Shown: positions 31,590 to 41,742, counted from the first letter of the stretch. The stretch is 64,000 nucleotides of DNA from an uncultured Parasphingopyxis sp. (GCA_947259005.1 CAMYKP010000006.1:744001-808000); one strand, 5' to 3'. The notes: generated by a model from the letters alone, not told the origin. Numbers and translations: made by a program.

Positions 31590-31665
31590 TGGTGGAGCCG
31601 AGGGGGATCGAACCCCTGACCTCTACACTGCCAGTGTAGCGCTCTCCCAGCTGAGCTACGGCCCC
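31590..31665 (-). tRNA. tRNA-Ala(GGC)
   Basis: The 76-nt minus-strand sequence folds as a tRNA: acceptor stem GGGGCCG with CGGCTCC, D arm GCTCAGCTGGGAGAGC, anticodon arm with loop CTGGCAG (anticodon GGC), T arm with GGTTCGATCC, and an encoded CCA end. It reads alanine GCC/GCU codons. It lies between a secreted-protein gene and the TIGR02300 gene. Confidence 0.97.
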
Positions 31666-31725
31666 ATCAGATGCGGGAGCGGCGCATTTAGCGCCGCTGC
31701 CCGCGTTAGGCAAGACAGCCTGTTA

Positions 31726-32085
31726 TTAAGTGTCGTCTTCCTTGCCGTCCTTGGCCCCGCTGGTGTCTACCTGCAGGTCGTCATCGCCGCCCAGATCGAC
31801 TTCGTCATCCGGATTGATTTCAGCGTCTTCGTCGACACCGGCAGCGAGATCTTCCTCATCCTCATCGTCATCGCCGGAAAGATCCGCATCGTCCGCTTTG
31901 GATTTTGAGTCTTTCTTGCTGTCGTCAAACATGACCGGCTGTTTCGATTTGAGTACGGGTTCCGGTTCCCAGATCGCCCCGCATTCACCATTGATGCAGG
32001 TTACGGGATCCTCTTCACCAAGGTCATAGAAACGGGTTCCGCATTTCGGGCAGGTTCGCTTCGTGCCCCATTCTGGCTTCACCAT
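31726..32085 (-). CDS. TIGR02300 (FYDLN acid) family protein
   Basis: A 119-residue protein beginning MVKPEWGTKRTCPKCGTRFY, with two CxxC-like metal sites (CPKC and the following C-x4-C in VTCINGECG) in the first 40 residues, then a very acidic Asp/Glu tail to the C-terminus. This is the alphaproteobacterial FYDLN acid family, whose function is unknown; the N-terminal zinc-ribbon-like part suggests nucleic acid or protein binding. The start at 32085 gives the family N-terminus. It is divergent from aroA. Confidence 0.9.
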   Translation of the reverse strand: MVKPEWGTKRTCPKCGTRFYDLGEEDPVTCINGECGAIWEPEPVLKSKQPVMFDDSKKDSKSKADDADLSGDDDEDEEDLAAGVDEDAEINPDDEVDLGGDDDLQVDTSGAKDGKEDDT

Positions 32086-32280
32086 TGAATTGTATCTTTC
32101 ATCGCTACGGAAAATTGTATTGCAGGCTAAGCCCACGGTCGGGCGGGCGCTTGCCACATGGGGTTGCCACTGTCAAAAGCCAAGACACGCAATTGCGTTT
32201 CAGGCCGGGCTGGCAGGAAGGCAAATTGCCCCTACATACAAGCTTTCAGGCCAGCCACGCCCCTCCCGATAAGGACTATC

Positions 32281-33624
32281 ATGTCAAACGCGCCGATCCC
32301 ACGCACTTTTACATCTACAGGTCCTGTCCATGGCTATGCCCGCGTACCCGGCGACAAGTCGATCAGCCACCGCGCACTGATTCTTTCGGCCATGGCAGTC
32401 GGTGAGAGTCGAATCGAGGGATTGCTCGAAAGCGAAGACGTTATCGCGACCGTCGCCGCGTTGTGGACGATGGGGTCCGAGATCGGCCAGGATTCGAATG
32501 GCAACTGGGTGGTCAATGGTGTCGGCGTCGGCGGGCTCCTGCAGCCCGAGACGGCGCTCGACATGGGCAATTCGGGAACCAGCGCACGGCTGCTGATGGG
32601 GCTAGTGGCGAGCAATGCGATCACGGCAACCTTTATCGGGGATCCCTCGCTCTCGAAACGCCCCATGGGCCGGGTTATCGAGCCACTATCGAAAATGGGC
32701 GCAAGTTTCTCGGTCACACCGGGCGATCGACTGCCGCTCATGGTTCATGGCCGCGTACCCGCCATTCCTGTCGAATACCGCCTGCCGGTCGCTTCGGCCC
32801 AAGTGAAATCGGCGATCATGCTCGCCGCGCTCAACACGCCGGGGATTACCCGGATTATAGAGCCTGAACGCACCCGCGATCACAGCGAAAGGATGCTGGC
32901 CGGTTTCGGAGCAGAAGTCGGTATAGAGGAAGTGGATGGCGAACGCGTCATCAGCGTGACCGGCGAAGCGGAACTCAAACCGCATAATATGAGCATTCCC
33001 GGCGACCCCTCCTCCGCCGCCTTCCCGATCGTCGCGGCCCTGCTCGTGCCGGGTTCTGAAGTCGTGATACAGCATGTCGGCATCAATCCGACCCGCACCG
33101 GCCTGTTCGAAGTGCTCAGGGAAATGGGCGCGGACATCACCTATGAGAATGAGCGCAATGTGGGCGGCGAACCGGTCGCCGACATCCGCGCCCGCCACAG
33201 CGCGCTCAAGGGCATCGAGATATCGCCGGACATCGCGCCGCGCATGATCGACGAATTCCCGATTTTGTTTGTTGCGGCTGCGCTGGCCGAAGGTGAAACC
33301 GTCACGACGGGCCTCGACGAGCTGCGCCACAAGGAATCCGACAGATTGGCACTGATGGCTGAGGGCCTCGCCAAGCTCGGCGTCCGCTTGCGCGAACACC
33401 CTGACGGCCTGACCATCACCGGATCGGGCGGCGAAAAACTGAAGGGCGAATATGCGACGCCGCAGATCGCCACGGCCCTCGATCACCGCATCGCCATGAG
33501 TTTCGCCGTGGCCGGGCTCGTGTCGGCCCATGGCGTGACGATCGACGATATCCGTCCGATGGCGACCAGCTTCCCCAGCTTCCCGCCCATGCTTGCCGAT
33601 CTCGGCGCTATCGCTCCTCAGTAA
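32281..33624 (+). CDS. aroA: 3-phosphoshikimate 1-carboxyvinyltransferase (EPSP synthase)
   Basis: A 447-residue enzyme of the shikimate pathway joining shikimate-3-phosphate and PEP. Signatures are VHGYARVPGDKSISHRALI at the N-terminus, LDMGNSGTSARLLMGL and DHSERMLAGFGAE, with DEFPILFVAAALAEGET and RHKESDRLALMAEGL in the C-terminal half. The N-terminal phosphate-binding lysine is in GDKSISHR. The ATG at 32281 is chosen because the longer frame upstream is not conserved. The gene is followed by a small membrane protein and cmk, an aroA-cmk-rpsA-ihfB order typical of proteobacteria. Confidence 0.96.
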   Translation: MSNAPIPRTFTSTGPVHGYARVPGDKSISHRALILSAMAVGESRIEGLLESEDVIATVAALWTMGSEIGQDSNGNWVVNGVGVGGLLQPETALDMGNSGTSARLLMGLVASNAITATFIGDPSLSKRPMGRVIEPLSKMGASFSVTPGDRLPLMVHGRVPAIPVEYRLPVASAQVKSAIMLAALNTPGITRIIEPERTRDHSERMLAGFGAEVGIEEVDGERVISVTGEAELKPHNMSIPGDPSSAAFPIVAALLVPGSEVVIQHVGINPTRTGLFEVLREMGADITYENERNVGGEPVADIRARHSALKGIEISPDIAPRMIDEFPILFVAAALAEGETVTTGLDELRHKESDRLALMAEGLAKLGVRLREHPDGLTITGSGGEKLKGEYATPQIATALDHRIAMSFAVAGLVSAHGVTIDDIRPMATSFPSFPPMLADLGAIAPQ

Positions 33625-33643
33625 CGGCCGGCGGCTGACTGCT

Positions 33644-33898
33644 ATGGATCCCTTCATCGCCAATATCGTGGGGATTCTGGGCGGGATCCTGATCGTTGTC
33701 GCCTATGCCTATGCCAATGTCGCCAACCCAGTGCGCCTGCTGCCTTACAATCTCGTCAATCTCGCCGGTGCTGTGTTGCTGACCCTGTCGTTGATGGTGC
33801 ATTTCAATCTTGCATCGCTGCTTCTGGAGATCGTCTGGATGGCGATCGCCATTTATGGCATCGTCAAAGCGCTCCGTAAGAAGGAGGACCAGGCATGA
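33644..33898 (+). CDS. Small two/three-helix membrane protein (CBU_0592-like)
   Basis: An 84-residue hydrophobic protein with helices at about residues 5-24 (IVGILGGILIVVAYAYANV), 34-52 (LVNLAGAVLLTLSLMVHF) and 56-75 (LLLEIVWMAIAIYGIVKAL), ending in KKEDQA. This layout, including the GGILIVVAYA and ENVWMxIAxYG-like third helix, resembles CBU_0592-type membrane proteins of unknown function. It lies between aroA and cmk and overlaps the cmk start by ATGA. The start at 33644 avoids overlap with aroA. Confidence 0.8.
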   Translation: MDPFIANIVGILGGILIVVAYAYANVANPVRLLPYNLVNLAGAVLLTLSLMVHFNLASLLLEIVWMAIAIYGIVKALRKKEDQA

Positions 33899-34521
33899 TC
33901 ATTGCCGTCGACGGCCCGGCAGCATCGGGCAAAGGAACGATAGCGCGCGCACTCGCTGCCCATTTCGGGCTGCCCTGGCTCGATACCGGCCTGCTCTACC
34001 GGGCGGTGGGCGTCAGCGCCGTGCGTGCCGGCCGCGATCCCAACAATGCCGAAGACGCGTTGGCCGCCTGCGATTTCCCGGAAGCATTGCTCGACGATCC
34101 GGAGCTGCGCAGCGAGGCTGCAGGGAAATATGCATCCTTCGTTTCGACCCATCCCGCTGTGCGCGAGGCGCTTGTCCACCGGCAGCGATCCTTTGCCCAC
34201 CAGCCCGGCGGGGCTGTCCTGGATGGCCGGGATATCGGGACCATTATCGCGCCCGATGCCGACGCCAAGCTGTTCGTCACGGCCAGCACGGAAGCGCGGG
34301 CGGAACGGCGCTACAGGGATGAGCTGAAGACCAATGCCGAGGCAGATCTTGCCGCGATTCTCGCCGATATCGAAGATCGCGACCGCCGGGACAGTGAACG
34401 GGCCAGCGCACCGCTCAAACGTGCAGGCGATGCGGACTTGCTCGATACCACGAACCTGACTATATCGGCCGCCGTCCAGCGGGCAATTGCGCTCGTAGAA
34501 GCTCGGACGGGTAAGCGGTAA
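33895..34521 (+). CDS. cmk: Cytidylate kinase
   Basis: A 208-residue (d)CMP kinase. The P-loop is AVDGPAASGKGTIARALA, and the CMP-binding region is WLDTGLLYRAVGVSA; VLDGRDIGTIIAPDADAKLFVTAS and the LID-like ARAERRYRDE are present. It is slightly shorter than E. coli Cmk (227) but complete. It is coupled upstream to the small membrane gene and lies upstream of rpsA, the usual cmk-rpsA pairing. Confidence 0.96.
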   Translation: MIIAVDGPAASGKGTIARALAAHFGLPWLDTGLLYRAVGVSAVRAGRDPNNAEDALAACDFPEALLDDPELRSEAAGKYASFVSTHPAVREALVHRQRSFAHQPGGAVLDGRDIGTIIAPDADAKLFVTASTEARAERRYRDELKTNAEADLAAILADIEDRDRRDSERASAPLKRAGDADLLDTTNLTISAAVQRAIALVEARTGKR

Positions 34522-34728
34522 CAACCGCATCCACCCAGCAACGTATCAGGCAGTGGCGCTCGCGCTGCGGTCTTGGTGCGTTTTTGTGCTTTGTTCAAAG
34601 CACGGGCTTTTACGGCTAAAATGCGCGGATGGATGCGGGATCGGCATGGGGCCGGCATCGCAACACTGTTCCAAGACCTCCGGAGACAACCGGATGGCCT
34701 GAAACGAAATTGTAAGGACATTTTATCC

Positions 34729-36444
34729 ATGGCAACTGCGCCAAATCCCACACGGGACGATTTTGAAAAACTGCTCAACGAAACCCTGGGCGATTCCGAA
34801 GGCTTTGAAGGCCGCGTCGTCAAAGGCACCGTAACCGGTATCGAGAATGACCTCGCCGTCATCGATGTCGGCCTGAAATCCGAAGGCCGCGTCCCGCTGC
34901 GCGAATTCGCGATGCCCGGCAAGAAAGCCGATCTTTCGGTTGGTGACGAAGTCGAAGTCTTTGTCGACCGCGTTGAAAACAACAATGGCGAAGCAATGCT
35001 CAGCCGCGACCGCGCCCGGCGCGAAGCTGCCTGGGATCGCCTCGAAGCCGAATATGATACCGAAGCACGTGTCGAAGGCACGATCTTCGGCCGCGTCAAA
35101 GGCGGCTTCACCGTCGACCTTGGCGGTGCTGTGGCCTTCCTGCCCGGCAGCCAGGTCGATATCCGCCCCGTGCGCGATGTCACCCCGCTGATGGACATTC
35201 CCCAGCCCTTCCAGATCCTGAAAATGGATCGCCGCCGCGGCAACATCGTTGTTTCGCGCCGCGCCGTTCTCGAAGAGACGCGGGCCGAACAGCGTTCGGA
35301 CCTGATCCAGTCGCTGACGGAAAACCAGATCATCGAAGGCGTGGTCAAGAACATCACCGACTATGGTGCGTTCGTCGATCTCGGCGGCATCGATGGCCTG
35401 CTCCATGTCACCGACATGAGCTACAAGCGGATCAATCACCCGTCCGAAATGGTCAATATCGGCGACAAGGTCACCGTTCAGATCGTCCGCATCAACCGCG
35501 AAACCCAGCGCATCAGCCTCGGCATGAAGCAGCTGGAAACCGATCCGTGGGAAGGTGCATCGGCCAAATATCCGATCGACGCCCGCTTCACCGGCCGCGT
35601 CACGAACATCACCGAATATGGTGCGTTTGTGGAGCTGGAATCCGGCATCGAAGGCCTTGTCCACGTTTCGGAAATGAGCTGGACCAAGAAGAACGTCCAT
35701 CCCGGCAAGATCGTTTCGACGAGCGAGCAGGTGGAAGTCGTTGTTCTCGAAGTCGACGAAGAGAAACGCCGGATCAGCCTTGGCCTCAAACAGGCACAGG
35801 ACAATCCCTGGGACAGCTTCGCAGAACGCTTCCCTGTCGGCGCTGAAGTCGAAGGCGAAGTCAAGAACGCCACCGAATTCGGCCTGTTCATCGGCCTCGA
35901 CGGCGATGTCGACGGCATGGTCCACATGTCCGACATCAGCTGGGGCGTTTCGGGTGAAGAAGCTCTCGAACTTCATCACAAGGGCGAAACGGTCAAAGCG
36001 GTCGTGCTCGATGTCGATCCCGAAAAGGAACGTATCAGCCTTGGCATGAAGCAGCTCGAACGTGGCGGTGCTTCCACCGACACTGGCGATCTGCGCAAGG
36101 GCAAGATCTCGACGGTTACCGTGCTCGACGTTCGCGATGGCGGGCTCGACGTTCAGGTTGGCGACGATGGCCCCACCGGCTTCGTCAAGCGTGCCGATCT
36201 TGGCCGCGACCGCGACGAGCAACGCCCCGATCGGTTCCAGGTCGGCCAGAAGTTCGATGCAATGGTTGTCGGATTCGATCGCTCCAAGAAGCCGAACTTC
36301 TCGATCAAGGCGCTTGAAGTTGCCGAAGAGAAGAAGGCCGTTAAACAATATGGTTCGACCGACTCCGGTGCCAGCCTTGGCGATATTCTCGGCGAAGCTC
36401 TCAAGCAGAAGAGCGACGACGGAGAAGCCAAAGACGGCGAATAA
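34729..36444 (+). CDS. rpsA: 30S ribosomal protein S1
   Basis: A 571-residue S1 with six OB-fold S1 repeats. Clear ones are EGRVVKGTVTGIENDLAVIDVGLKSEGRV, ARVEGTIFGRVKGGFTVDLGGAVAFLPGSQVD, GVVKNITDYGAFVDLGGIDGLLHVTDMSY, GRVTNITEYGAFVELESGIEGLVHVSEMSW and EVKNATEFGLFIGLDGDVDGMVHMSDISWG; a diverged sixth follows. The protein helps recruit mRNA to the 30S subunit. The start at 34729 has TAAGGA upstream. A GTGCTTTG/CAAAGCAC palindrome at 34586-34603 lies in the leader region. Confidence 0.97.
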   Translation: MATAPNPTRDDFEKLLNETLGDSEGFEGRVVKGTVTGIENDLAVIDVGLKSEGRVPLREFAMPGKKADLSVGDEVEVFVDRVENNNGEAMLSRDRARREAAWDRLEAEYDTEARVEGTIFGRVKGGFTVDLGGAVAFLPGSQVDIRPVRDVTPLMDIPQPFQILKMDRRRGNIVVSRRAVLEETRAEQRSDLIQSLTENQIIEGVVKNITDYGAFVDLGGIDGLLHVTDMSYKRINHPSEMVNIGDKVTVQIVRINRETQRISLGMKQLETDPWEGASAKYPIDARFTGRVTNITEYGAFVELESGIEGLVHVSEMSWTKKNVHPGKIVSTSEQVEVVVLEVDEEKRRISLGLKQAQDNPWDSFAERFPVGAEVEGEVKNATEFGLFIGLDGDVDGMVHMSDISWGVSGEEALELHHKGETVKAVVLDVDPEKERISLGMKQLERGGASTDTGDLRKGKISTVTVLDVRDGGLDVQVGDDGPTGFVKRADLGRDRDEQRPDRFQVGQKFDAMVVGFDRSKKPNFSIKALEVAEEKKAVKQYGSTDSGASLGDILGEALKQKSDDGEAKDGE

Positions 36445-36479
36445 ATACGCTGCCTGAACTTTCGGGCGGAAAATGATCT

Positions 36480-36537
36480 GGCCCGCGACTCGCAAATTCG
36501 GACACCTCCGAAATGCGAGACGCGGGCCACTTTTTTT
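36480..36537 (+). terminator. Strong intrinsic terminator after rpsA
   Basis: Arms at 36480-36502 and 36507-36528 (GGCCCGCG... pairing with ...CGCGGGCC) form a ~22-bp stem with one mismatch and one bulge around a 4-base loop, followed by AC and seven T. It lies 36 bp after the rpsA stop. Confidence 0.85.
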
Positions 36538-36609
36538 GCCGATCCGTCCCTAATCGCTACAAAAATGCCTGTTATTGGCCGATTCCATGTCAAATAGGCC
36601 CCACTCGGC

Positions 36610-36638
36610 TTGAAAAAGCTACTAAACCAGAACATTAA
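36610..36638 (+). promoter_or_regulatory. Candidate promoter of ihfB
   Basis: TTGAAA and CATTAA are separated by 17 bp in an AT-rich patch after the rpsA terminator, about 100 bp upstream of the ihfB start. The hexamers match sigma-70 consensus moderately. Confidence 0.35.
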
Positions 36639-36744
36639 GATGAAACTGAGGTCTGAAACATGAAAATCATGCGCAGCCTCCGCTGCAATGACAAAAGTCA
36701 TGCATATGGTGTCGCAACTAATGGCCTTTCGGGGGAAATTCGTC

Positions 36745-37023
36745 ATGATCCGATCTGAACTTGTTCAGAAGATCGCCGTTGATAATCCAGAGCTTTCGAC
36801 CAAAGACGTCGAACGCCTGGTCAACAGCTTCTTCGATACGATTACTGAACAACTGGCCAAAGGTGGGCGAGTGGAGCTGCGCGGTTTCGGAGCTTTTTCT
36901 ACCCGCAAACGCGACGCGCGCATCGGACGCAATCCTCGCACGGGAGAATCGGTCAACGTGCCGTCCAAGCGCGTTCCCTATTTCAAGCCCGGCAAGGAAA
37001 TGCGCGAGCGCCTGAACGTCTGA
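36745..37023 (+). CDS. ihfB: Integration host factor subunit beta
   Basis: A 92-residue DNA-bending protein of the HU/IHF family. IHF-beta features are [60 protein letters not shown] and [20 protein letters not shown], with the DNA-intercalating proline in GRNPRTGE. The start at 36745 follows GGGGGAAA and gives the normal length (94 in E. coli). It lies after rpsA, as in most proteobacteria, and a small CCGAA-CGAG-TTCGG hairpin follows it. Confidence 0.95.
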   Translation: MIRSELVQKIAVDNPELSTKDVERLVNSFFDTITEQLAKGGRVELRGFGAFSTRKRDARIGRNPRTGESVNVPSKRVPYFKPGKEMRERLNV

Positions 37024-37079
37024 CCGCTCTCGTTTTACGCTTGTAACGCCGAACGAGTTCGGCCACCCCTTCTTGCCAT

Positions 37080-37166
37080 GCGGACGTGGCGAAACCGGTA
37101 GACGCTGCAGACTTAAAATCTGCTTCCCGTAAGGGAGTGCGGGTTCGAGTCCCGCCGTCCGCACCA
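37080..37166 (+). tRNA. tRNA-Leu(TAA)
   Basis: An 87-nt tRNA with acceptor stem GCGGACG/CGTCCGC, anticodon arm GCAGA-CTTAAAA-TCTGC (anticodon TAA), a long variable arm TTCCCGTAAGGGAG typical of class II leucine tRNAs, T arm CGGGTTCGAGTCCCG and an encoded CCA. Confidence 0.97.
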
Positions 37167-37231
37167 TTTCCATTTGTAACAATTCAGCGTTAGGTTCGGC
37201 AGCATCGAAACATAACCATGCTGGAAACCCT

Positions 37232-38647
37232 ATGCCATTCTCCAGACGAACCTTCCTGAAATATGGCCAGGCGGCGGGCCTGTTCTATTCTGCCTCTGCA
37301 CTTGGAGCCCTCACGGCATCGCGCGCCTTCGCCCAATCGCCCGGTTTGATCAGCGATACGGATGGCATCCTGGATCTCCCTCACGGCTTTACCTATTCGG
37401 TCGTCTCGACGACGGGCGGTACGATGGCAGACGGCTTTTTCCGGCCTGGCCGGCCGGACGGCATGGCCTGTTTCGCCGATCCGGAAAATGCCGACCGCTG
37501 CATCCTGATGCGCAACCATGAAAACTGGCCCGATACGGAAGCAGGCAGTCCGTTCGGCGCGAACAACGAGCTCCTGTCACGTCTGGACGATGATCTGGTG
37601 TTCGGGCTCAAACCGGACGGAAGCCCCTTTTTCGGCGGCGTAACCAAAGTCGTATATGATATGCGCACCGGCCAAATGGTGGAAGATTATCTGGTGCTGA
37701 CCGGAACAGCCGCCAACTGCGCAGGCGGCGCAACCCCTTGGGGCTCATGGCTGAGCTGTGAAGAGTCGATGCGCCGTCCTCCCGAAGAATCCCAGCGCTA
37801 TCATGGCTGGGTCTTCGAAACGCCATCGTCGGCGACAGGTGTGATTGCGCCCGTTCCCCTCACCGCAATGGGCCGCTTTGCGCATGAGGCAGTGGCGATC
37901 GATCCCGATACCGGCATCGCCTATATGACAGAAGATAGCGGCACCGGCCTCTTCTACAGATTCCTGCCCCATACGCCCGGCGAACTGCATCGCGGCGGAC
38001 GGCTTCAGGCTCTGGCTATTCGCGACTGGCCTTCGGCCAGTACAAGCAACTGGCCCCGCGACTGGGGCGGACCCGGCCTCGGCCATATTCAACCGGGCCA
38101 GTCTTTCGATGTCGAGTGGATCGATCTTGAAGAGGTCGAGTCGCCCGAGGGCGATCTCGCCGCGCGCGGCCATGCGGCCGGCGCAGCGCAGTTCCTGCGC
38201 GGTGAAGGCATGGACTATGCCCGCAGGCCCGATGGCAGTGGCGGCGATGTTTTCTTCAACTGCACCCAGGGCGGCACCCAGAGATCCGGCCAGGTCTGGC
38301 GCTATACGCCGAGCGCATCGGAAGGGCAGAGCGGCGAAAGCAACGCGCCGGGCGCACTGACCCTGATCTATGAGTCACCGGGAGCCGATACACTCGACAT
38401 GTGCGATAATCTTGCGGTTGCGCCATGGGGCGATCTGATCCTGTGCGAAGACGGCCGCGGCGACCAATATCTGCGCGGGCTGACACCGGCGGGGCAGATA
38501 TACAATTTCGCCCGTAACGCCCATCCGGATCGCAGCGAATTTTGCGGTGCCTGTTTTTCGCCCGATGGCCAGATCATGTTCGTCAATATTCAGGAACCCG
38601 GTATTACGCTCGCCATAAGCGGGCCGTGGGAATCGTTGCACGCCTGA
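37232..38647 (+). CDS. PhoX-like Tat-exported phosphatase (DUF839)
   Basis: A 471-residue protein with a textbook twin-arginine signal (FSRRTFLKYGQAAGLFYSASALGALTASRAFA, cleavage near residue 36). The mature domain follows the DUF839/PhoX plan: HGFTYSVVSTTGG, CILMRNHENWPD, NCAGGATPWGSWLSCEE, GRFAHEAVAIDPDTGIAYMTEDSG and DNLAVAPWGDLILCEDG, residues that in PhoX bind calcium and iron. It is shorter than classical PhoX (about 600+), so it belongs to a compact subgroup. No PHO box is evident. It lies 45 bp before a binding-protein gene, possibly in one operon. Confidence 0.85.
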   Translation: MPFSRRTFLKYGQAAGLFYSASALGALTASRAFAQSPGLISDTDGILDLPHGFTYSVVSTTGGTMADGFFRPGRPDGMACFADPENADRCILMRNHENWPDTEAGSPFGANNELLSRLDDDLVFGLKPDGSPFFGGVTKVVYDMRTGQMVEDYLVLTGTAANCAGGATPWGSWLSCEESMRRPPEESQRYHGWVFETPSSATGVIAPVPLTAMGRFAHEAVAIDPDTGIAYMTEDSGTGLFYRFLPHTPGELHRGGRLQALAIRDWPSASTSNWPRDWGGPGLGHIQPGQSFDVEWIDLEEVESPEGDLAARGHAAGAAQFLRGEGMDYARRPDGSGGDVFFNCTQGGTQRSGQVWRYTPSASEGQSGESNAPGALTLIYESPGADTLDMCDNLAVAPWGDLILCEDGRGDQYLRGLTPAGQIYNFARNAHPDRSEFCGACFSPDGQIMFVNIQEPGITLAISGPWESLHA

Positions 38648-38692
38648 TTTGATCCTTGGTCCCGGTGCGCGGCTTGGCCTAAGACCAGCAAC

Positions 38693-40240
38693 ATGCAAGG
38701 CCTGCGCGCGATAGCCATTCTGCTCTTTCTCCTGATCGCCGGCTGTGGCGCGCAGGAGGCTAATCCGCTTCCTTCGGATACGCTGATCCGTTTAGCCGAT
38801 GACGAGATCAAATCGCTCGATCCGCACAGCGTTTCCGACCTCGCTTCGCTGCGCGTAGCTTCCGACCAGTTCGAGGGCTTGACCCGTTATGCCGCCGATG
38901 GCGAAATCGAGCCAGGGCTCGCGGCTTCATGGTCGGCATCCGATGACGGACTGGTGTGGGCGTTCACCCTGCGCGATGGGCTGACCTTCTCCGACGGGAC
39001 ACCCATTGCCGCTTCACTCTTCCCTGCCATCTTTGAACGGCTCCGTGATCCGGCTACCGCTGCTCCTACTGCCTCTCTGTTCGATGCGATCGAAACGGTT
39101 GAAAGCACAGGGCCTGACCGCGTGACGATCATCCTCGCCTATCCCTATCCGGCCCTGTTGGAGTTGCTCGCCCATCCGGCAATGGCCGCGCTCCCCCTTC
39201 ACCGCATTACGGAGGCGGGGGAAGACTGGACTGGAGAACGGCCATTGGTCACGTCAGGCCCCTACAGGCTGACCGATTGGACGCTCAACGATCGGGCACT
39301 GCTGGAACGCAATCCGTGCTGGCACGAAGGCGCGGCCCCGATTGCGCGAATAGCATGGCGACCGGTTGATGACAGCCTCACCGCGATGCGGATATTTCTT
39401 GCAGGCGGCGCGGATATTGCGGGCGAGTTTCCATCGACACGACTGGAATCCCTGCGCACCAACCGCCCCGAAGCGACACGCGTGGCCGGATATCGGGGTG
39501 CCTATTATTTCGCGTTCAATACAAGACAGCCACCGTTCGACGATGTGCGCGTCCGCCGAGCGATGAGCCTTGCCGTCGATCGCCGCTGGATATCGGAAGA
39601 ACTACTGGCCATCGGCACAGAACCCGCCTGGGGCATCATCCCGCCGGGCCTGTCTGGCCTCGATCCGATCATGCCGGATAGCGAGGGCATGACGCGCAGC
39701 GCTCGGCTTGATGAAGCACGGAGATTGCTGAGCGAGGCCGGCTATGGTCCGGACAGCCCCCTCTCCTTCGACATCCGGTTCAACAGTGCGGCCGAGCATC
39801 GCCGTATCTCCGTTGCGCTCGCGGCCATGTGGGAACCGCTTGGCGTCGAAGCGCGGCTGTTCAACAGCGAGGCCACGCTGCATTTCGCCGCTCTCCGGCG
39901 CGGCGATTTCACACTCGCTCGCTCGGGATGGATTGGCGATATCTCCGCACCCGAAAATTTCCTTGCCGTGCACCGCTCGGATGCCGGAGCGATCAACTAT
40001 TCCGGCTATGCCAATGCAGAATATGATGCGGCGCTGGATACAGCTCTTGCCGAACCCGATCCCGCAGCACGGGCGCGGCAGATGCGCGCAGCCGAGGCGA
40101 TCCTTGTTCGCGACGTGCCCGTCCTGCCCATCTATTATTATGTCAGCCGCTCGCTTGTGGGGCCGCGTGTTTCGGGCTGGATCGACAATCCGGCCAATGT
40201 GCATCCCAGCCGCACACTGCTACTGACCGAGGTGGAATGA
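38693..40240 (+). CDS. ABC transporter substrate-binding lipoprotein, family 5 (copy 1)
   Basis: A 515-residue extracytoplasmic solute-binding protein of the oligopeptide/nickel (SBP_bac_5) family. The lipobox LIAGC (C18) indicates a lipoprotein. Family motifs are [47 protein letters not shown]-like residues, [21 protein letters not shown] and [23 protein letters not shown]. The second half has [28 protein letters not shown]. No permease or ATPase genes are near, and the gene is coupled by ATGA to a second, diverged binding protein. Ligand unknown; peptides are likely. Confidence 0.87.
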   Translation: MQGLRAIAILLFLLIAGCGAQEANPLPSDTLIRLADDEIKSLDPHSVSDLASLRVASDQFEGLTRYAADGEIEPGLAASWSASDDGLVWAFTLRDGLTFSDGTPIAASLFPAIFERLRDPATAAPTASLFDAIETVESTGPDRVTIILAYPYPALLELLAHPAMAALPLHRITEAGEDWTGERPLVTSGPYRLTDWTLNDRALLERNPCWHEGAAPIARIAWRPVDDSLTAMRIFLAGGADIAGEFPSTRLESLRTNRPEATRVAGYRGAYYFAFNTRQPPFDDVRVRRAMSLAVDRRWISEELLAIGTEPAWGIIPPGLSGLDPIMPDSEGMTRSARLDEARRLLSEAGYGPDSPLSFDIRFNSAAEHRRISVALAAMWEPLGVEARLFNSEATLHFAALRRGDFTLARSGWIGDISAPENFLAVHRSDAGAINYSGYANAEYDAALDTALAEPDPAARARQMRAAEAILVRDVPVLPIYYYVSRSLVGPRVSGWIDNPANVHPSRTLLLTEVE

Positions 40241-41742
40241 ACCGCTTCGCACATCCGATTCTGGCCGTGATTATGGCCCCCGCACTGGCCCTGTTTGCCG
40301 CAGCCTGTTCGAATGGCGAAGATTTGGGCCCCATGCGCGTTGACATGATCGGAGACCCGACGGCGTTTACGCGGCCGATTGCCGCTCTGCCCTCTCCATC
40401 GGACGCGCTGTTGCTCGAAGCGACGGCGCAGGGGCTGGTAAGGCTGGATGGCGAAGGCCAGATTGAGCCGGCCCTCGCCCAGCGCTGGATCGTCCTCGAT
40501 GAAGGGCGAACATATATATTCCGCCTGAACGCCATCACCTGGGATGACGGTACGGCCGTTACAGCGGGCCAGATTGCGCAGCAATTGCGCAATGCCAGCC
40601 GGTCCGGCAGCCGAAATCGACTGGCTCGCCTGCTCAGCGATATAGAGGCGGTCCAGGCTGTCACACCGCAGATCGTCGAGATAAATCTTTCCCGTCCGCG
40701 ACTCGATTTTCTCCAGCTGTTGGCGGCGCCCGATCTTGCCATCTTCGTCGAAGGGAGGGGCCTGGGCCCCTACACCCTCACCGACGACGAGGCTGCAGCC
40801 GAGGACGGGATCAGGATTCTCGCTCCGCGCCGCGAACCGCCCGAAGAGATTGACGGAGAGATTGTTGAAGCACTTCCAGTCTCGTCCGAAGAAACGGTTC
40901 AGCTGCGATTCCTCAGCGCGCCAGCTGCCGTTGCGCGTTTCGATGCGGGGCTTGCCGATATCGTGCTCGGTGGGGACTGGGCAACACTACTCTATGCCGA
41001 TGCGATCGATCCCAATTCCAACCAGCTTCGGATCGATCCTGTCGATGGCCTGTTCGGCCTTGCCATTGTCGAACAAGGCCCCTTTCTCACTGTCCCGCAA
41101 AACCGGGAGATACTGTCTCTCGCGATCGACCGCGGGCAGCTTGCCGGATATTTCGGCGGCAACCGTGCCGAAGCACGGCTGGAGATCGTGCCTTCCGACG
41201 TCGAAGGACTAAGCGATCCTGTCGGACCGCCCTGGGCAAACAGCACCATGGCCTTGCGCCGTACATTTGCGCGGCAGTCCATCGCGGACTGGCGTGCAAA
41301 CAATGGCGAGATCGAACCGCTGCGCGTTGCCCTGCCCGAGGGCGCCGGCAGCCGGATCATCTTTGCCGTGCTGCGGACCAACTGGGCTGCGGTCGGCATT
41401 CCTGCCGTGCGCGTTGCATGGGAAGCGGACGCCGATCTGCGCCTGATCGACCGTGTTGCGGCCACCGAAAGCGCAACCTGGTATCTTGAGCAATTCCGCT
41501 GTTCACGCGGCCTGCCCTGCAGCGATGCCTATACCCAGAAACTGACCGAGATACAGGACGCACCCTCGGAGCGGGTCCGTTCGATCAGGATCGCCGAAGC
41601 AGCAACCGAATTGCAGAGAGTAACGCCGTTCATCCCGCTGCTGAGACCCATCCGCTGGTCGCTCGTGTCCCAGCGCATCACGGGTTTTTCGGTGAACCGC
41701 TTCGCCAGGCATCCGCTCGATACACTGGTGCCGCCTAGCTAA
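40237..41742 (+). CDS. ABC transporter substrate-binding lipoprotein, family 5 (copy 2, diverged)
   Basis: A 501-residue protein with the same overall plan as its upstream neighbour but low similarity. The lipobox is FAAAC (C25), followed by [40 protein letters not shown], the family-5 signature. The usual strong SGPY motif is replaced by [11 protein letters not shown]. The ATGA overlap shows translational coupling. As no transporter subunits are present, both may work as receptors for a distant permease, or as non-transport binding proteins. Confidence 0.82.
   Translation: MNRFAHPILAVIMAPALALFAAACSNGEDLGPMRVDMIGDPTAFTRPIAALPSPSDALLLEATAQGLVRLDGEGQIEPALAQRWIVLDEGRTYIFRLNAITWDDGTAVTAGQIAQQLRNASRSGSRNRLARLLSDIEAVQAVTPQIVEINLSRPRLDFLQLLAAPDLAIFVEGRGLGPYTLTDDEAAAEDGIRILAPRREPPEEIDGEIVEALPVSSEETVQLRFLSAPAAVARFDAGLADIVLGGDWATLLYADAIDPNSNQLRIDPVDGLFGLAIVEQGPFLTVPQNREILSLAIDRGQLAGYFGGNRAEARLEIVPSDVEGLSDPVGPPWANSTMALRRTFARQSIADWRANNGEIEPLRVALPEGAGSRIIFAVLRTNWAAVGIPAVRVAWEADADLRLIDRVAATESATWYLEQFRCSRGLPCSDAYTQKLTEIQDAPSERVRSIRIAEAATELQRVTPFIPLLRPIRWSLVSQRITGFSVNRFARHPLDTLVPPS

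Noticed and set aside
31465-31713. 82-codon minus frame through the tRNA-Ala gene
   Set aside because: It is the readthrough of a tRNA gene (GAVAQLGERYTG type artefact).
34586-34603. GTGCTTTG/CAAAGCAC palindrome before rpsA as a possible S1 autoregulatory site or terminator
   Set aside because: The 2-bp centre makes it a poor hairpin, and the following GGGCTTTT is weak; no further support.
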